Positions 44,233 to 52,758 of a stretch of 64,000 nucleotides of DNA are shown piece after piece (position 1 is the stretch's first letter; each line of letters begins with the position of its first letter). Location: NCBI RefSeq assembly GCF_013407925.2, contig NZ_CP060201.1:62001-126000 (forward strand). The letters run 5' to 3'. Below the pieces are notes generated by a model. It did no database searches. It saw nothing but the letters and a program-made list of their open reading frames with translations, and was not told the origin of the DNA. Both the position numbers and the translations under genes were made by a program. Source of the DNA: Pseudomonas protegens. Its GTDB lineage: Bacteria > Pseudomonadota > Gammaproteobacteria > Pseudomonadales > Pseudomonadaceae.

Positions 44233-45132
44233 ATGATTGTCCGCCCCAAGCCGAACCTGATCAGCATCCTCTTCGCCCTCAAGGGCTCGATCGCCAAGCG
44301 CATTGCCTTGCGCTGTGTGCTGATTACCCTGCTGGCGTCGGTCATCGTGCTGGTGGAAACCCTGCAGCCCACCTTTTTCTCCAAGGTCAACGCCACGCCC
44401 TTCACCCTGCTGGGGCTGTCGCTGTCGATCTTCATGAGCTTTCGCAACAACGCCTGCTACGACCGCTGGTGGGAAGGCCGCAAGCAGTTGGGCCAGTTGA
44501 TCATCGAAGTGCGCTCGCTGATCCGTGAAAGCCTGGTCATCGACGGCCATCCCGAACGCGAGGGCCTGCTGCGCGATCTGTGCGGCTTCGCCCACAGCCT
44601 GATCGCTCGCCTGCGCCATGAAGACGAGGCCGCCGCCCTGCGCCCCTGGGCCCAAGCGGGTATCGACTCAAGGCATCCGAACCTCACCGACGCGCAGTTG
44701 CAACGCATCGGCCAGCGCTGCTCGCAATGGGCGCAACAGGGATTGATCAGCGAATGGCGCTACACCCAGCTGGAAACCCGGCTGGTCAGCCTGAGCCTGG
44801 TGCAAGCCGCCTGCGAGCGGATCCAGAACACCCCGCTGCCCTTCCCCTATACCCTGCTGCTGCACCGCACCATCTACCTGTTCTGCATCCTCCTGCCATT
44901 CGCCATGGCCGAGCCCCTGGGCTGGCTGACACCGATCTTCACCGCCATCGTCAGCTACACCTTCCTGGGCCTCGACGAGATCGGCAACGACCTCGAAGAC
45001 CCCTTCGGCTACGACGACAACGACCTGCCCTGCAACGCTCTATTGCGCGGCCTGGAGCGTGAAGTCCTGGCGGCCCTGGGGCAGCGCGAGCTGCCGCCGC
45101 CACTGCAGCCGGTGGAATACGTGCTCAGCTGA
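44233..45132 (+). CDS. Bestrophin-like (UPF0187) ion channel
   Basis: A 299-residue membrane protein. Segment ALRCVLITLLASVIVLVETL, then TPFTLLGLSLSIFMSFRNNACYDRWWEGRK with the highly conserved RNNACYDRWWE, and a later YLFCILLPFAMAEPLGWL and FLGLDEIGNDLEDPFGYDDNDLP. This is the bacterial bestrophin family, which forms pentameric anion or cation channels in the inner membrane. The ATG at 44233 has no clear Shine-Dalgarno. It is transcribed in the same direction as the TPR gene 74 bases downstream. Confidence 0.88.
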   Translation: MIVRPKPNLISILFALKGSIAKRIALRCVLITLLASVIVLVETLQPTFFSKVNATPFTLLGLSLSIFMSFRNNACYDRWWEGRKQLGQLIIEVRSLIRESLVIDGHPEREGLLRDLCGFAHSLIARLRHEDEAAALRPWAQAGIDSRHPNLTDAQLQRIGQRCSQWAQQGLISEWRYTQLETRLVSLSLVQAACERIQNTPLPFPYTLLLHRTIYLFCILLPFAMAEPLGWLTPIFTAIVSYTFLGLDEIGNDLEDPFGYDDNDLPCNALLRGLEREVLAALGQRELPPPLQPVEYVLS

Positions 45133-45206
45133 TTGCGGGTTTGACTCGGGCCGAGTCCTGACCGAAGCTTGCGCCTTGCAAAAGTCGCCAGCTTCCGGAT
45201 TCCCCC

Positions 45207-46262
45207 ATGTCCCTGCCCCGTCGCTACCTGCTGATCAGCCTGTCGCTCGTCATTGCCCTGGCCCTGGCCTGGAACTTCCTGCGCAGCAGCCCGCCGGTGA
45301 TCCCCGAGGCCATCAAGCACGGCTATGGCCCGGCCCTGGAAAAAGCCCGCAACGGCCAGCCCGGCGCGGCACGGGTGCTGTACCAGCAACTGGCGCGCCC
45401 CGACCTCAGCGACGCGCAGCGCATCCGTCTGCTGGCGGTGCTGCCCAACTACCCCAGCCCGCAAGCCCTGAAACTGGCCGACGCCGATCTGCACCACGCC
45501 TCGCCGGCTGTGCGCAAAGCGGCGATCGACAGCGTGCTGGGCCTGGTGCCCAGCGGCCAGCGCAGCCTGCTGCTGGGGCCGCTGCTCGACGATCACGAAC
45601 AAAGCGTGCGCTTTGCCGCGGTGGACGCTCTGCTGGGCCTGTCGCCGGATGATCAGGGCCTGTACTTCGGTCCGTTGCAGCAGGTGATCGACGAATACAC
45701 CCAGGTGCTCAAGACCCAGGGCGAGAATGTCGAAGCCCAGTACCAGCTGGCGCGCCTGTACCTGCACAACGCCGATCTGCCCAAGGCTCAGCAGACCCTG
45801 GAACAGGCCCTGCGCCTGGCGCCGGACAACCTGCAGGCGGTGGTGCTGCAGATCGAGGTGCTGGACAAGCAAGGCCAGAGCGACGCCGCCCGCCAGTTGC
45901 TGGCCAAGCAACTGCAGGCCCAGCAGGACTCGGCCTACCTGCAGCACGCCCTGGGCCTCTGGCTGCTGCACCACGGCCAGGGCGAATTCGCCCTGCTGGG
46001 CCTGTCCCGGGCGGTGGAGCTGGAGCCCAACAACGCCGCCTATCGCTACGACCTGGCCACCACCCTGCACGGCCAGCAGGAACTGGAGGCAGCGCAGAAG
46101 CAACTGGAGGAAATCGTCCAGCGCCAGCCCTACAACCGCAAGGCGCGGGTGCTGCTGATCAACTACTGGAAAGAAAGCGGCCAGTTGCAGAACGTCCAGG
46201 TGCTGCTGGCCCAGCTGGAGCAGCAGAACCCCGACGACCCGGCCCTGCAACAAGGCCTGTAA
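45207..46262 (+). CDS. TPR and HEAT-like repeat protein, membrane-anchored
   Basis: A 351-residue protein. One N-terminal membrane segment (YLLISLSLVIALALAW) is followed by HEAT-like helix pairs to about residue 140 (VRKAAIDSVLGLV and VRFAAVDALLGL). Four or five TPR units then run to the end (AEYQLARLYLHNADLPKAQ-like pairs, RAVELEPNNAAYRYDLA and the next pairs). The repeats would face the periplasm. This fold builds protein-binding scaffolds; no enzyme motif is present. It lies between the bestrophin and KaiC genes but no partner can be named. Confidence 0.8.
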   Translation: MSLPRRYLLISLSLVIALALAWNFLRSSPPVIPEAIKHGYGPALEKARNGQPGAARVLYQQLARPDLSDAQRIRLLAVLPNYPSPQALKLADADLHHASPAVRKAAIDSVLGLVPSGQRSLLLGPLLDDHEQSVRFAAVDALLGLSPDDQGLYFGPLQQVIDEYTQVLKTQGENVEAQYQLARLYLHNADLPKAQQTLEQALRLAPDNLQAVVLQIEVLDKQGQSDAARQLLAKQLQAQQDSAYLQHALGLWLLHHGQGEFALLGLSRAVELEPNNAAYRYDLATTLHGQQELEAAQKQLEEIVQRQPYNRKARVLLINYWKESGQLQNVQVLLAQLEQQNPDDPALQQGL

Positions 46263-46508
46263 CCCCCTCCCTGCCGTGGTCTTGCCGGCAAATCGCCGCG
46301 TCTGCTGCGTGGCTTTGCCGGCCAGGCTTTCGCCGCCTGTGGCAGCGGCAGTACCCCCGCTCGGCCAGCGCCCGGAGGCGCGCACTACCGCTCATCGGCG
46401 ACAAAAGGTTGAACCGTGCCAATGGCCGGCGGTCAAGTGATTTATCGGCGAGATCAAGGCGCTCGACGCCATCGCCCATCACCTGAACCCATTGTGCGAG
46501 GGCATTGT

Positions 46509-48011
46509 TTGTCGACATCAACTGCGTTGCTCAGCGAAAAAGCCGCCACCGGCATCGAAGGCCTGGATGACATCCTCAACGGCGGATTGTCCCGCGGCCA
46601 TGTGTTTCTCCTGGAAGGCCAACCCGGCACCGGCAAGACCACCATGGCCTTGCATTTTCTGCGCGCCGGCGCCGAAGCCGGCGAGCGCTGCCTGTACATC
46701 ACCCTCTCGGAAACCGAACGCGAATTGCGCCAGGGCGCAGCCTCCCACGGCTGGCAGCTCGACGAGCAGATCCACATCTTCGAGCTGATCCCGCCGGAAA
46801 GCCTGCTCAATGCCGAGCACCAGCAAAGCCTGCTGTACGCCTCGGACCTGGAGCTGGGGGAAGCCACGCGCCAGATCTTCGAGGTGGTGGAACGGGTCAA
46901 GCCGACCCGGGTGGTGCTCGACAGCCTCTCGGAAATCCGCCTGCTGGCCCAGAGCTCATTGCGCTACCGGCGGCAGATCCTGGCGATCAAGCACTACTTC
47001 GTGCGCTACGACGCCACCGTGCTGTTGCTGGACGACCTGACCACCGAAGCCCTGGACAAGACCGTGCACAGCGTGGCCCATGGGGTGGTCCGCCTGGAGG
47101 AACTGACCCCCAGCTACGGCGCGGAACGGCGGCGCATCCGAGTGGTGAAATACCGCGGCCAGAAGTACCGCGGCGGCTTCCACGACTTCACCATCATGGG
47201 CGACGGCGTGCATGTGTTCCCGCGCCTGGTGGCCGCCGAACACCGCGGTCGCTACCAGCGCCGGACCCTGTCCAGCGGCATCGATGAAATGGACGCACTG
47301 TTGGGAGGCGGCATCGAAACCGGCTCCAGCACCCTGATCCTCGGTCCGGCCGGCACCGGCAAATCGCTGATCGCGCTGATCTTCGCCGCCGCGGCGGTGG
47401 CCCGGGGGGAAAAGGCCGCGCTGTTCATCTTCGACGAAGAACTGGGGCTGCTGTTGGAGCGCATGCGCAAGATGGGCATCGACCTGCAAGCCCTGCAGGC
47501 CGGTGGCGACCTGGTGATCGAGCAGGTGGACGCCGCCGAGCTGTCGCCGGGCGAACTGTCGCACCGGGTCCGGCGCTGCGTCGATCAGCAACGGATCAAG
47601 ACCGTGGTAATCGACAGCATCAACGGCTATCAGGCGGCCATGCCCGAGGAAAACGCCCTGGTGCTGCACATGCACGAACTGCTGCTGTACCTCAACCGCC
47701 AGGGCGCGGCGACCTTCATGACCGTGGCCCAGCACGGCCTGGTGGGCGACATGCAGACCCCGGTGGAGATCACCTACCTGGCCGATACCGTGGTCCTGCT
47801 GCGCTACTTCGAGGCCCTGGGCCAGGTGCGCCGGGCCATCTCCATCATCAAGAAACGCACCGGCCGCCACGAATCGACCATCCGCGAATACCGCATCAGT
47901 GGCCGCGGCCTGACCATCGGCGCCCCGCTGGAAGCCTTCCAGGGCGTGTTGCGCGGCGTGCCCAGCTACCAGGGCGAAAGCAAACCGCTGCTGCAGGATG
48001 AGGGCACATGA
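46509..48011 (+). CDS. KaiC-like double P-loop ATPase
   Basis: A 500-residue protein with two RecA/KaiC domains in tandem. The first has Walker A GQPGTGKTT (37-45) and the second GPAGTGKS near 278-285, each followed by a Walker-B strand (VVLDS, VVIDS). Glutamates lie in LSETERE and in FIFDEE, as in KaiC. Outside cyanobacteria such proteins act in light, stress or redox signalling rather than a clock. I chose the TTG at 46509 because GAGGG lies six bases upstream and it opens MSTSTALLSEKAATGI; the frame from 46416 starts with an unlikely GTG. The stop overlaps the next start (ATGA) of a hybrid kinase, so the two are coupled. Confidence 0.85.
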   Translation: MSTSTALLSEKAATGIEGLDDILNGGLSRGHVFLLEGQPGTGKTTMALHFLRAGAEAGERCLYITLSETERELRQGAASHGWQLDEQIHIFELIPPESLLNAEHQQSLLYASDLELGEATRQIFEVVERVKPTRVVLDSLSEIRLLAQSSLRYRRQILAIKHYFVRYDATVLLLDDLTTEALDKTVHSVAHGVVRLEELTPSYGAERRRIRVVKYRGQKYRGGFHDFTIMGDGVHVFPRLVAAEHRGRYQRRTLSSGIDEMDALLGGGIETGSSTLILGPAGTGKSLIALIFAAAAVARGEKAALFIFDEELGLLLERMRKMGIDLQALQAGGDLVIEQVDAAELSPGELSHRVRRCVDQQRIKTVVIDSINGYQAAMPEENALVLHMHELLLYLNRQGAATFMTVAQHGLVGDMQTPVEITYLADTVVLLRYFEALGQVRRAISIIKKRTGRHESTIREYRISGRGLTIGAPLEAFQGVLRGVPSYQGESKPLLQDEGT

Positions 48012-49678
48012 GCCGGCCCTCGGCATTTTCCGAACGCGCCCTGGTGCTGACGCCCTACGGCCGCGACAGCCAGCTGGCGCAGATGATGCTCAATGAAGCC
48101 GGTTTCAGCAGCCTGATCACCCCGCACCTGGCGGCGCTGTGCGACGAGCTGGAACAGGGCGCCGGGCTGGCGATCATCGCCGCCGAAGCCTTGCGCGGGG
48201 CCGATCTGCAGCCCTTGTTGCGTTATCTGGAGCAGCAACCGGCCTGGTCCGACCTGCCCATCGTGCTGCTGACCCAGCACGGTGGCCCGGAGCAGAACCC
48301 GGCCTCGCGCTTTGGCGCGCCCCTGGGCAACGTCAGCTTTCTCGAACGGCCCTTCCATCCGGCGACCCTGATCAGCCTGGTCAGCGCCGCCCTGCGCGGA
48401 CGCCGCCGGCAATACGAAGCCCGGGACCGGCTGATCGACCTGAGCCAGAGCGAACTGCGCCTGCAACGCACCCTGGAAACCCTGGAGCAGCAGGTGCAAG
48501 AACGCACCGCGCAACTGCGGCACAACGAGGAGGCCCTGCGCCAGTCACAAAAGATGGAAGCCGTGGGCCAGCTCACCGGCGGCATCGCCCATGACTTCAA
48601 CAACATGCTCACCGGCATCATCGGCAGCCTGGAGCTGCTGCGCCGGCGCCTGGCCCGGGGCCGGACCGAGGACCTGGACAGCCTGATCGACCTCGGGGTG
48701 ACTTCGGCCAACCGCGCGGCCGGCCTGACCCATCGCCTGTTGGCCTTTTCCCGGCGCCAGTCGCTGGATTCCAAGCCGGTGGAGATGAACGCCCTGGTGA
48801 CGTCCATGGGCGAACTGCTGCACCGCAGCCTGAGCGAAAGCATCCAGCTGGAGATGCGCCTGGACCCGCAGTTGTGGGTGGCCGAGGCCGATCCCAATCA
48901 GCTGGAAAGCGCCCTGCTCAACCTGGTGCTCAATGCCCGCGACGCCATGCCCAACGGCGGCCGGCTGCTGGTGGAAACCCTCAACCAGCGCCTGGACGCG
49001 GACTTTACCCAGGCCCACGACAACCTGGCGCCCGGCGAATATGTGCTGCTGCGGGTCAGCGACAATGGCTGCGGCATGCCCGAGGCCATCATCAACCGGG
49101 TGTTCGACCCCTTCTTCACCACCAAGCCCATCGGCCAGGGCACCGGGCTCGGGCTGTCGATGATCTATGGCTTCAGCAAGCAGTCCGGTGGCCACGTCAC
49201 CCTCGACAGCACCCTGGGACGCGGCACCGAGGTCAGCCTGTACCTGCCGCGCCTGCGCGGTGACCTGAAGCAGGATGAACCGCCCCAGGCGCAACAATCG
49301 GGGGCCGCGCAACAGGGCGAAACCGTGCTGATCGTCGAGGATGATCCGGCGGTGCGCGTGCTGGTCAGCGCGGTGCTTGGCGAACTGGGCTACGCCTACC
49401 TGGAAGCCGGCGACGCCCGCAGCGCCATGCCGATTCTCGATTCGGCGCAGCGTATCGACCTGTTGATCAGCGACGTGGGCTTGCCGGGCATGAACGGCCG
49501 GCAACTGGCGGAGATCGGGCGGCAGATCCGCCCGCAATTGAAAGTGCTGTTCATCACCGGCTACGCCGAGCACGCCGCCGCCCGTGGCGGCTTCCTCGAC
49601 CCCGGCATGCAACTGATCACCAAGCCCTTCACCTTCGACCTGCTGACCGCCAAGGTGCGGGAAATGATCCGCGACTGA
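48008..49678 (+). CDS. Hybrid histidine kinase with receiver
   Basis: A 556-residue kinase. A degenerate receiver-like N-terminal part (to about 130) is followed by a coiled coil, a HisKA domain with [14 protein letters not shown] (His near residue 194), a HATPase with [17 protein letters not shown] and GTGLGLSM, and a C-terminal receiver with phospho-accepting Asp in LISDVGLPG near residue 485. The AHDFNN box marks the HisKA/HWE-neighbouring group common in soluble kinases. No membrane segment is seen, so the kinase is cytoplasmic. It starts inside the stop of the KaiC-like gene and is convergent with the receiver gene at 49687. Confidence 0.88.
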   Translation: MSRPSAFSERALVLTPYGRDSQLAQMMLNEAGFSSLITPHLAALCDELEQGAGLAIIAAEALRGADLQPLLRYLEQQPAWSDLPIVLLTQHGGPEQNPASRFGAPLGNVSFLERPFHPATLISLVSAALRGRRRQYEARDRLIDLSQSELRLQRTLETLEQQVQERTAQLRHNEEALRQSQKMEAVGQLTGGIAHDFNNMLTGIIGSLELLRRRLARGRTEDLDSLIDLGVTSANRAAGLTHRLLAFSRRQSLDSKPVEMNALVTSMGELLHRSLSESIQLEMRLDPQLWVAEADPNQLESALLNLVLNARDAMPNGGRLLVETLNQRLDADFTQAHDNLAPGEYVLLRVSDNGCGMPEAIINRVFDPFFTTKPIGQGTGLGLSMIYGFSKQSGGHVTLDSTLGRGTEVSLYLPRLRGDLKQDEPPQAQQSGAAQQGETVLIVEDDPAVRVLVSAVLGELGYAYLEAGDARSAMPILDSAQRIDLLISDVGLPGMNGRQLAEIGRQIRPQLKVLFITGYAEHAAARGGFLDPGMQLITKPFTFDLLTAKVREMIRD

Positions 49679-49686
49679 GGCCCGAC

Positions 49687-50064
49687 TCAGGCCAGCAGTT
49701 GCTGGATCTGTTCCTGCAGGCTGCTGAGGTCGAAAGGCTTGGCCAGGATCGGCGCCTTGCGGGTGATGGGGCTGGCGCACTCAAGGATTTCGTTGGGGTA
49801 GCCGCTGATGAAAATCACCTTGAGGTCCGGGCGCAGCTTCACCGCAGGCTCAGCGATCATCACCCCGGTGATCCCGCCGGGCAGCCGGTAATCGGTGATC
49901 ATCACGTCCAGGTGCGGCTTGCTGGCGAGAATCTCGAACGCCTGCTCGCCATTCTCGGCCTGCAACACCCGGTAGCCCAGGCCCGACAGGTAGTCGGCCA
50001 GAAGCATCAGGATCACCGGTTCATCTTCGACGATCAGTACGACGTCTTGTGCATCTTCACTCAT
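49687..50064 (-). CDS. Single-domain response regulator
   Basis: A 125-residue receiver without output domain: acidic pocket IVEDEP, phospho-accepting Asp in VMITDYRLPGG, and Lys in APILAKPF. It would accept phosphate from one of the neighbouring kinases and act by protein contact. I chose the ATG at 50064 with AAAGG upstream. Its stop lies eight bases from the hybrid kinase stop; the genes converge. Confidence 0.85.
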   Translation of the reverse strand: MSEDAQDVVLIVEDEPVILMLLADYLSGLGYRVLQAENGEQAFEILASKPHLDVMITDYRLPGGITGVMIAEPAVKLRPDLKVIFISGYPNEILECASPITRKAPILAKPFDLSSLQEQIQQLLA

Positions 50065-50138
50065 GGAAAACCTTTGCTGGGTCAATTGCTGCTGTTACGA
50101 CCATTGGGTCACGCAGAGGTTGCGTGCGCATTACGCTT

Positions 50139-51347
50139 TTAGTCATTCGCCGGTCCCACGGTCATCGACAAGGGCAGGCTCACGCGAAACAGCGCGCCCT
50201 CGCCGATCCGACTGTCGACACTGATGGTGCCGCCGTGGGCAGTGACGATCTGTTCGGAAATAAACAGCCCAAGCCCGAGGCCCGCCGCCACGTGGCTGGC
50301 GCTGACCCGCTCGAACTGCTGAAAAATGCGTTTCTGGTTCTCTTCGCTGATGCCGATGCCATGGTCCCGCACCTCGACCCGGGCCTCGCCGCCCTCGGCA
50401 TAGACCCTCACCTCGATCGGGCTCTTGGCCCCGTAACGCAGGGCATTGGTCAGCAGGTTGGAAATCACCTGCTCGATGCGGAACTCATCCCACTGGCCTT
50501 CCAGGGGTTGCTCGGCCTGCAGCGTCAGGGACGACTGCGCGGCCTCCACCTGGGGCGCGAAATTCTCCACCAGCCCGCGCACCAGCTGCGCCAGGTCGAA
50601 GCGCGACGGGCGGATCGACAGCTTGCCGGTGCGGATCCGCGAAATGTCCAGCATGTCCTCGATCAGGCGGATCAGGCTTTTGATCTGCCGCTCATCGCGG
50701 TCGACCATGGCGTGCATCTTGTCCAGGCTGAAGGCGGCGGCGTTCTCCCGGGCCAGGTGCATCTTGCGCAGCTGGGTTTCCAGGATCAGGCCATTGAGGG
50801 GCGTGCGCACCTCGTGGGCGACGATGGACATGAAGTCATCGCGCATGCGCACCGCCTGCTCCAGCTCGTTCTGGGTGGCCTGGAGCTGGTTGAGCAGCGC
50901 CTGTTGCTCGCGCCGGCTCTGCTCCAGGGCCTCGACCTGCTGCTTCATGGCCTTGCTCTGGCGGTACAGATCGACGAACACATTGACCTTGCTCTTGACC
51001 GCATGGATGTCCAGGGGCTTGTACAGAAAGTCCACCGCCCCGCTCTCGTACCCCTTGAAGGCGTAGTTGAGTTCACGCCCGGCGGCGCTGACGAAAACGA
51101 TGGGAATGTTCTTGGTCTTCTCGGTGCCGCGCATCAGTTCGGCCAGCTCGAAGCCGTTCATGCCGGGCATCTGCACATCGAGGATGGCCATGGCGAATTC
51201 GTGCTGGAGCAGCAGCGACAAGGCTTCGTCGGCCGACAGTGCCTTGTACACCGTGCGGTCCTCGCGCTTGATCAGCGCTTCCAGGGCCAGCAGGTTCTCC
51301 GGCAGATCGTCGACGATCAGCAGCTTGGCTTGAATAGTACTTAACAT
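50139..51347 (-). CDS. Response regulator fused to histidine kinase
   Basis: A 402-residue protein: N-terminal receiver (IVDDLPEN, phospho-accepting Asp in AILDVQMPGM, Lys in FLYKPLD), a coiled coil with many Gln, then HisKA FMSIVAHEVRTPLNGL and HATPase (NLLTNALRYG, DHGIGI, GLGLGLFIS). Receiver-first kinases integrate an upstream phosphorelay. Its first seven bases overlap the end of the CheB gene, so it belongs to the same transcript. Confidence 0.9.
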   Translation of the reverse strand: MLSTIQAKLLIVDDLPENLLALEALIKREDRTVYKALSADEALSLLLQHEFAMAILDVQMPGMNGFELAELMRGTEKTKNIPIVFVSAAGRELNYAFKGYESGAVDFLYKPLDIHAVKSKVNVFVDLYRQSKAMKQQVEALEQSRREQQALLNQLQATQNELEQAVRMRDDFMSIVAHEVRTPLNGLILETQLRKMHLARENAAAFSLDKMHAMVDRDERQIKSLIRLIEDMLDISRIRTGKLSIRPSRFDLAQLVRGLVENFAPQVEAAQSSLTLQAEQPLEGQWDEFRIEQVISNLLTNALRYGAKSPIEVRVYAEGGEARVEVRDHGIGISEENQKRIFQQFERVSASHVAAGLGLGLFISEQIVTAHGGTISVDSRIGEGALFRVSLPLSMTVGPAND

Positions 51348-51946
51348 GCGATTCGTTCCAGCTCGGCGAGCAGACGGCTGATGCCGCGCAAAGGGAGGAT
51401 GTAGTCCGGTTGCTGCAGGGCCAGGGCCGCTTCCGGCATGGTGGAGACACGGGCTTCGCCGGGGTCCTGGACAATGGTCAGGCCGCCCTGGCGCTTGACT
51501 TCGAGCAGGCCTTGGGCGCCGTCCTGATTGGCCCCGGTCAGCAGTACCGCCGCGAGGCGCTCGCCGTAGGCATCGGCGGCGGACTCGAACAGGTAATCGA
51601 TGGCCGGCCGCGAGTGATGCAGGCGCTCCTCCTGGCTCAGGGACAAGGTACGGTCCTGTTCCACCGACAGGTGATAACCGGGGGCGGCGAAGTACAGGGT
51701 GCCCGGAACGATCGACTCCTTGTCGTCGGCCTCCTTCACCGTCAGCGCCAGGCGCCGGTCGAAGACCTCGGCCAATTGGCTACGACGCTCGTCGGGCAGG
51801 TGCAGGACCACGATCAGCGGCAGGCTGAAACCGGCGCGCAACTCATTGAACAGGCTCAGCAAGGCCTCGACGCCCCCGGCGGAGGCGCCCACCACAATGG
51901 CCTCGACCCGAGGCCGCTGCGGCGGCGCGACAGGTTCCTGGCTCAT
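51341..51946 (-). CDS. Stand-alone CheB-type methylesterase domain
   Basis: A 201-residue protein with the CheB catalytic triad: Ser in VVGASAGGVEALL, His in VLHLPDERRSQ and Asp in LTGANQDGAQGL. No receiver domain is attached, unlike chemotaxis CheB. It removes methyl groups from glutamates or deamidates glutamines in a partner protein. The gene overlaps the CheR-like gene at one end and the receiver-kinase gene at the other. Confidence 0.87.
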   Translation of the reverse strand: MSQEPVAPPQRPRVEAIVVGASAGGVEALLSLFNELRAGFSLPLIVVLHLPDERRSQLAEVFDRRLALTVKEADDKESIVPGTLYFAAPGYHLSVEQDRTLSLSQEERLHHSRPAIDYLFESAADAYGERLAAVLLTGANQDGAQGLLEVKRQGGLTIVQDPGEARVSTMPEAALALQQPDYILPLRGISRLLAELERIAC

Positions 51947-52758
51947 GTCTTGCGGTAGATCCGTTCTTGTTTGACCAAGGGTTCGAAATGCTTGCCATAG
52001 GCGGAAAATTCCAGGGTTTCCTTGCTGCCCAGCACCAGGAAGCCTCGGTGGCAGAGCGACTCATGGAACAGCCCAAAGGCTCGATCCTGCAATTTTTTAT
52101 TGAAATAAATCAATACGTTACGACACGAAATTAACTGAGTTTCGGAGAAGACGCTGTCGGTCGCCAGGCTGTGATCGGCAAAGGTCACGTTCTCGCGCAG
52201 GGTCTTGTCGAAGATCGCGTAGTCGTAGGCGGCGGTGTAGTAGTCGGCAAACGAGCGCTGGCCGCCGGCCTGCTGGTAGTTGTGGGTGTAGGCCCGCACG
52301 TTCTCCAGGGAGAAGATGCCCTGCTTGGCCTTTTCCAGGGAGCTGGGGTTGATGTCGGTGGCGTAGATGATGGTGCGTTCCAGCAGCCCCTCTTCGCGCA
52401 GCAGGATGGCCATGGAGTAGACCTCCTCGCCCGTGCTGCAGCCGGCGATCCAGATCTTGATCGACGGATAGGTCTTGAGCAGCGGCACCACCTCCTGGCG
52501 GATCGCCAGGAAGTGCGAAGGATCGCGAAACATCTCGCTCACCGGAATGGTCAGGAACTGCAGCAGTTGCATGAACGCGGTCGGGTCGTGCAGCACCCTT
52601 TCCTGCAACGCGGAAATGGTCTTGCATTCGAACTGACGCAGGGCATGGTTGACCCGGCGCTTGATCGAAGCGCCGGAATAGTCGCGGAAGTCGTAGCTGT
52701 ATTTGAGGTAGATCGCTTCGATCAGCAAACGCAGTTCGATCTCGGTATTACGCTCCAC
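51943..52758 (-). CDS. CheR-type methyltransferase
   Basis: A 271-residue SAM-dependent methyltransferase: CheR N-terminal helices (IKRRVNHALRQFECK), TIPVSEMFRDPSHF, SAM motif IAGCSTGEEVYSMA, ATDINPSSLEKAKQGIFS and the closing LISCRNVLIYFNKK. I chose the GTG at 52758, which overlaps the stop of the large kinase gene and has GGAAAG upstream. CheR and CheB without any chemoreceptor suggests that the methylation target is the neighbouring kinase, for example its coiled coil. Confidence 0.88.
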   Translation of the reverse strand: MERNTEIELRLLIEAIYLKYSYDFRDYSGASIKRRVNHALRQFECKTISALQERVLHDPTAFMQLLQFLTIPVSEMFRDPSHFLAIRQEVVPLLKTYPSIKIWIAGCSTGEEVYSMAILLREEGLLERTIIYATDINPSSLEKAKQGIFSLENVRAYTHNYQQAGGQRSFADYYTAAYDYAIFDKTLRENVTFADHSLATDSVFSETQLISCRNVLIYFNKKLQDRAFGLFHESLCHRGFLVLGSKETLEFSAYGKHFEPLVKQERIYRKT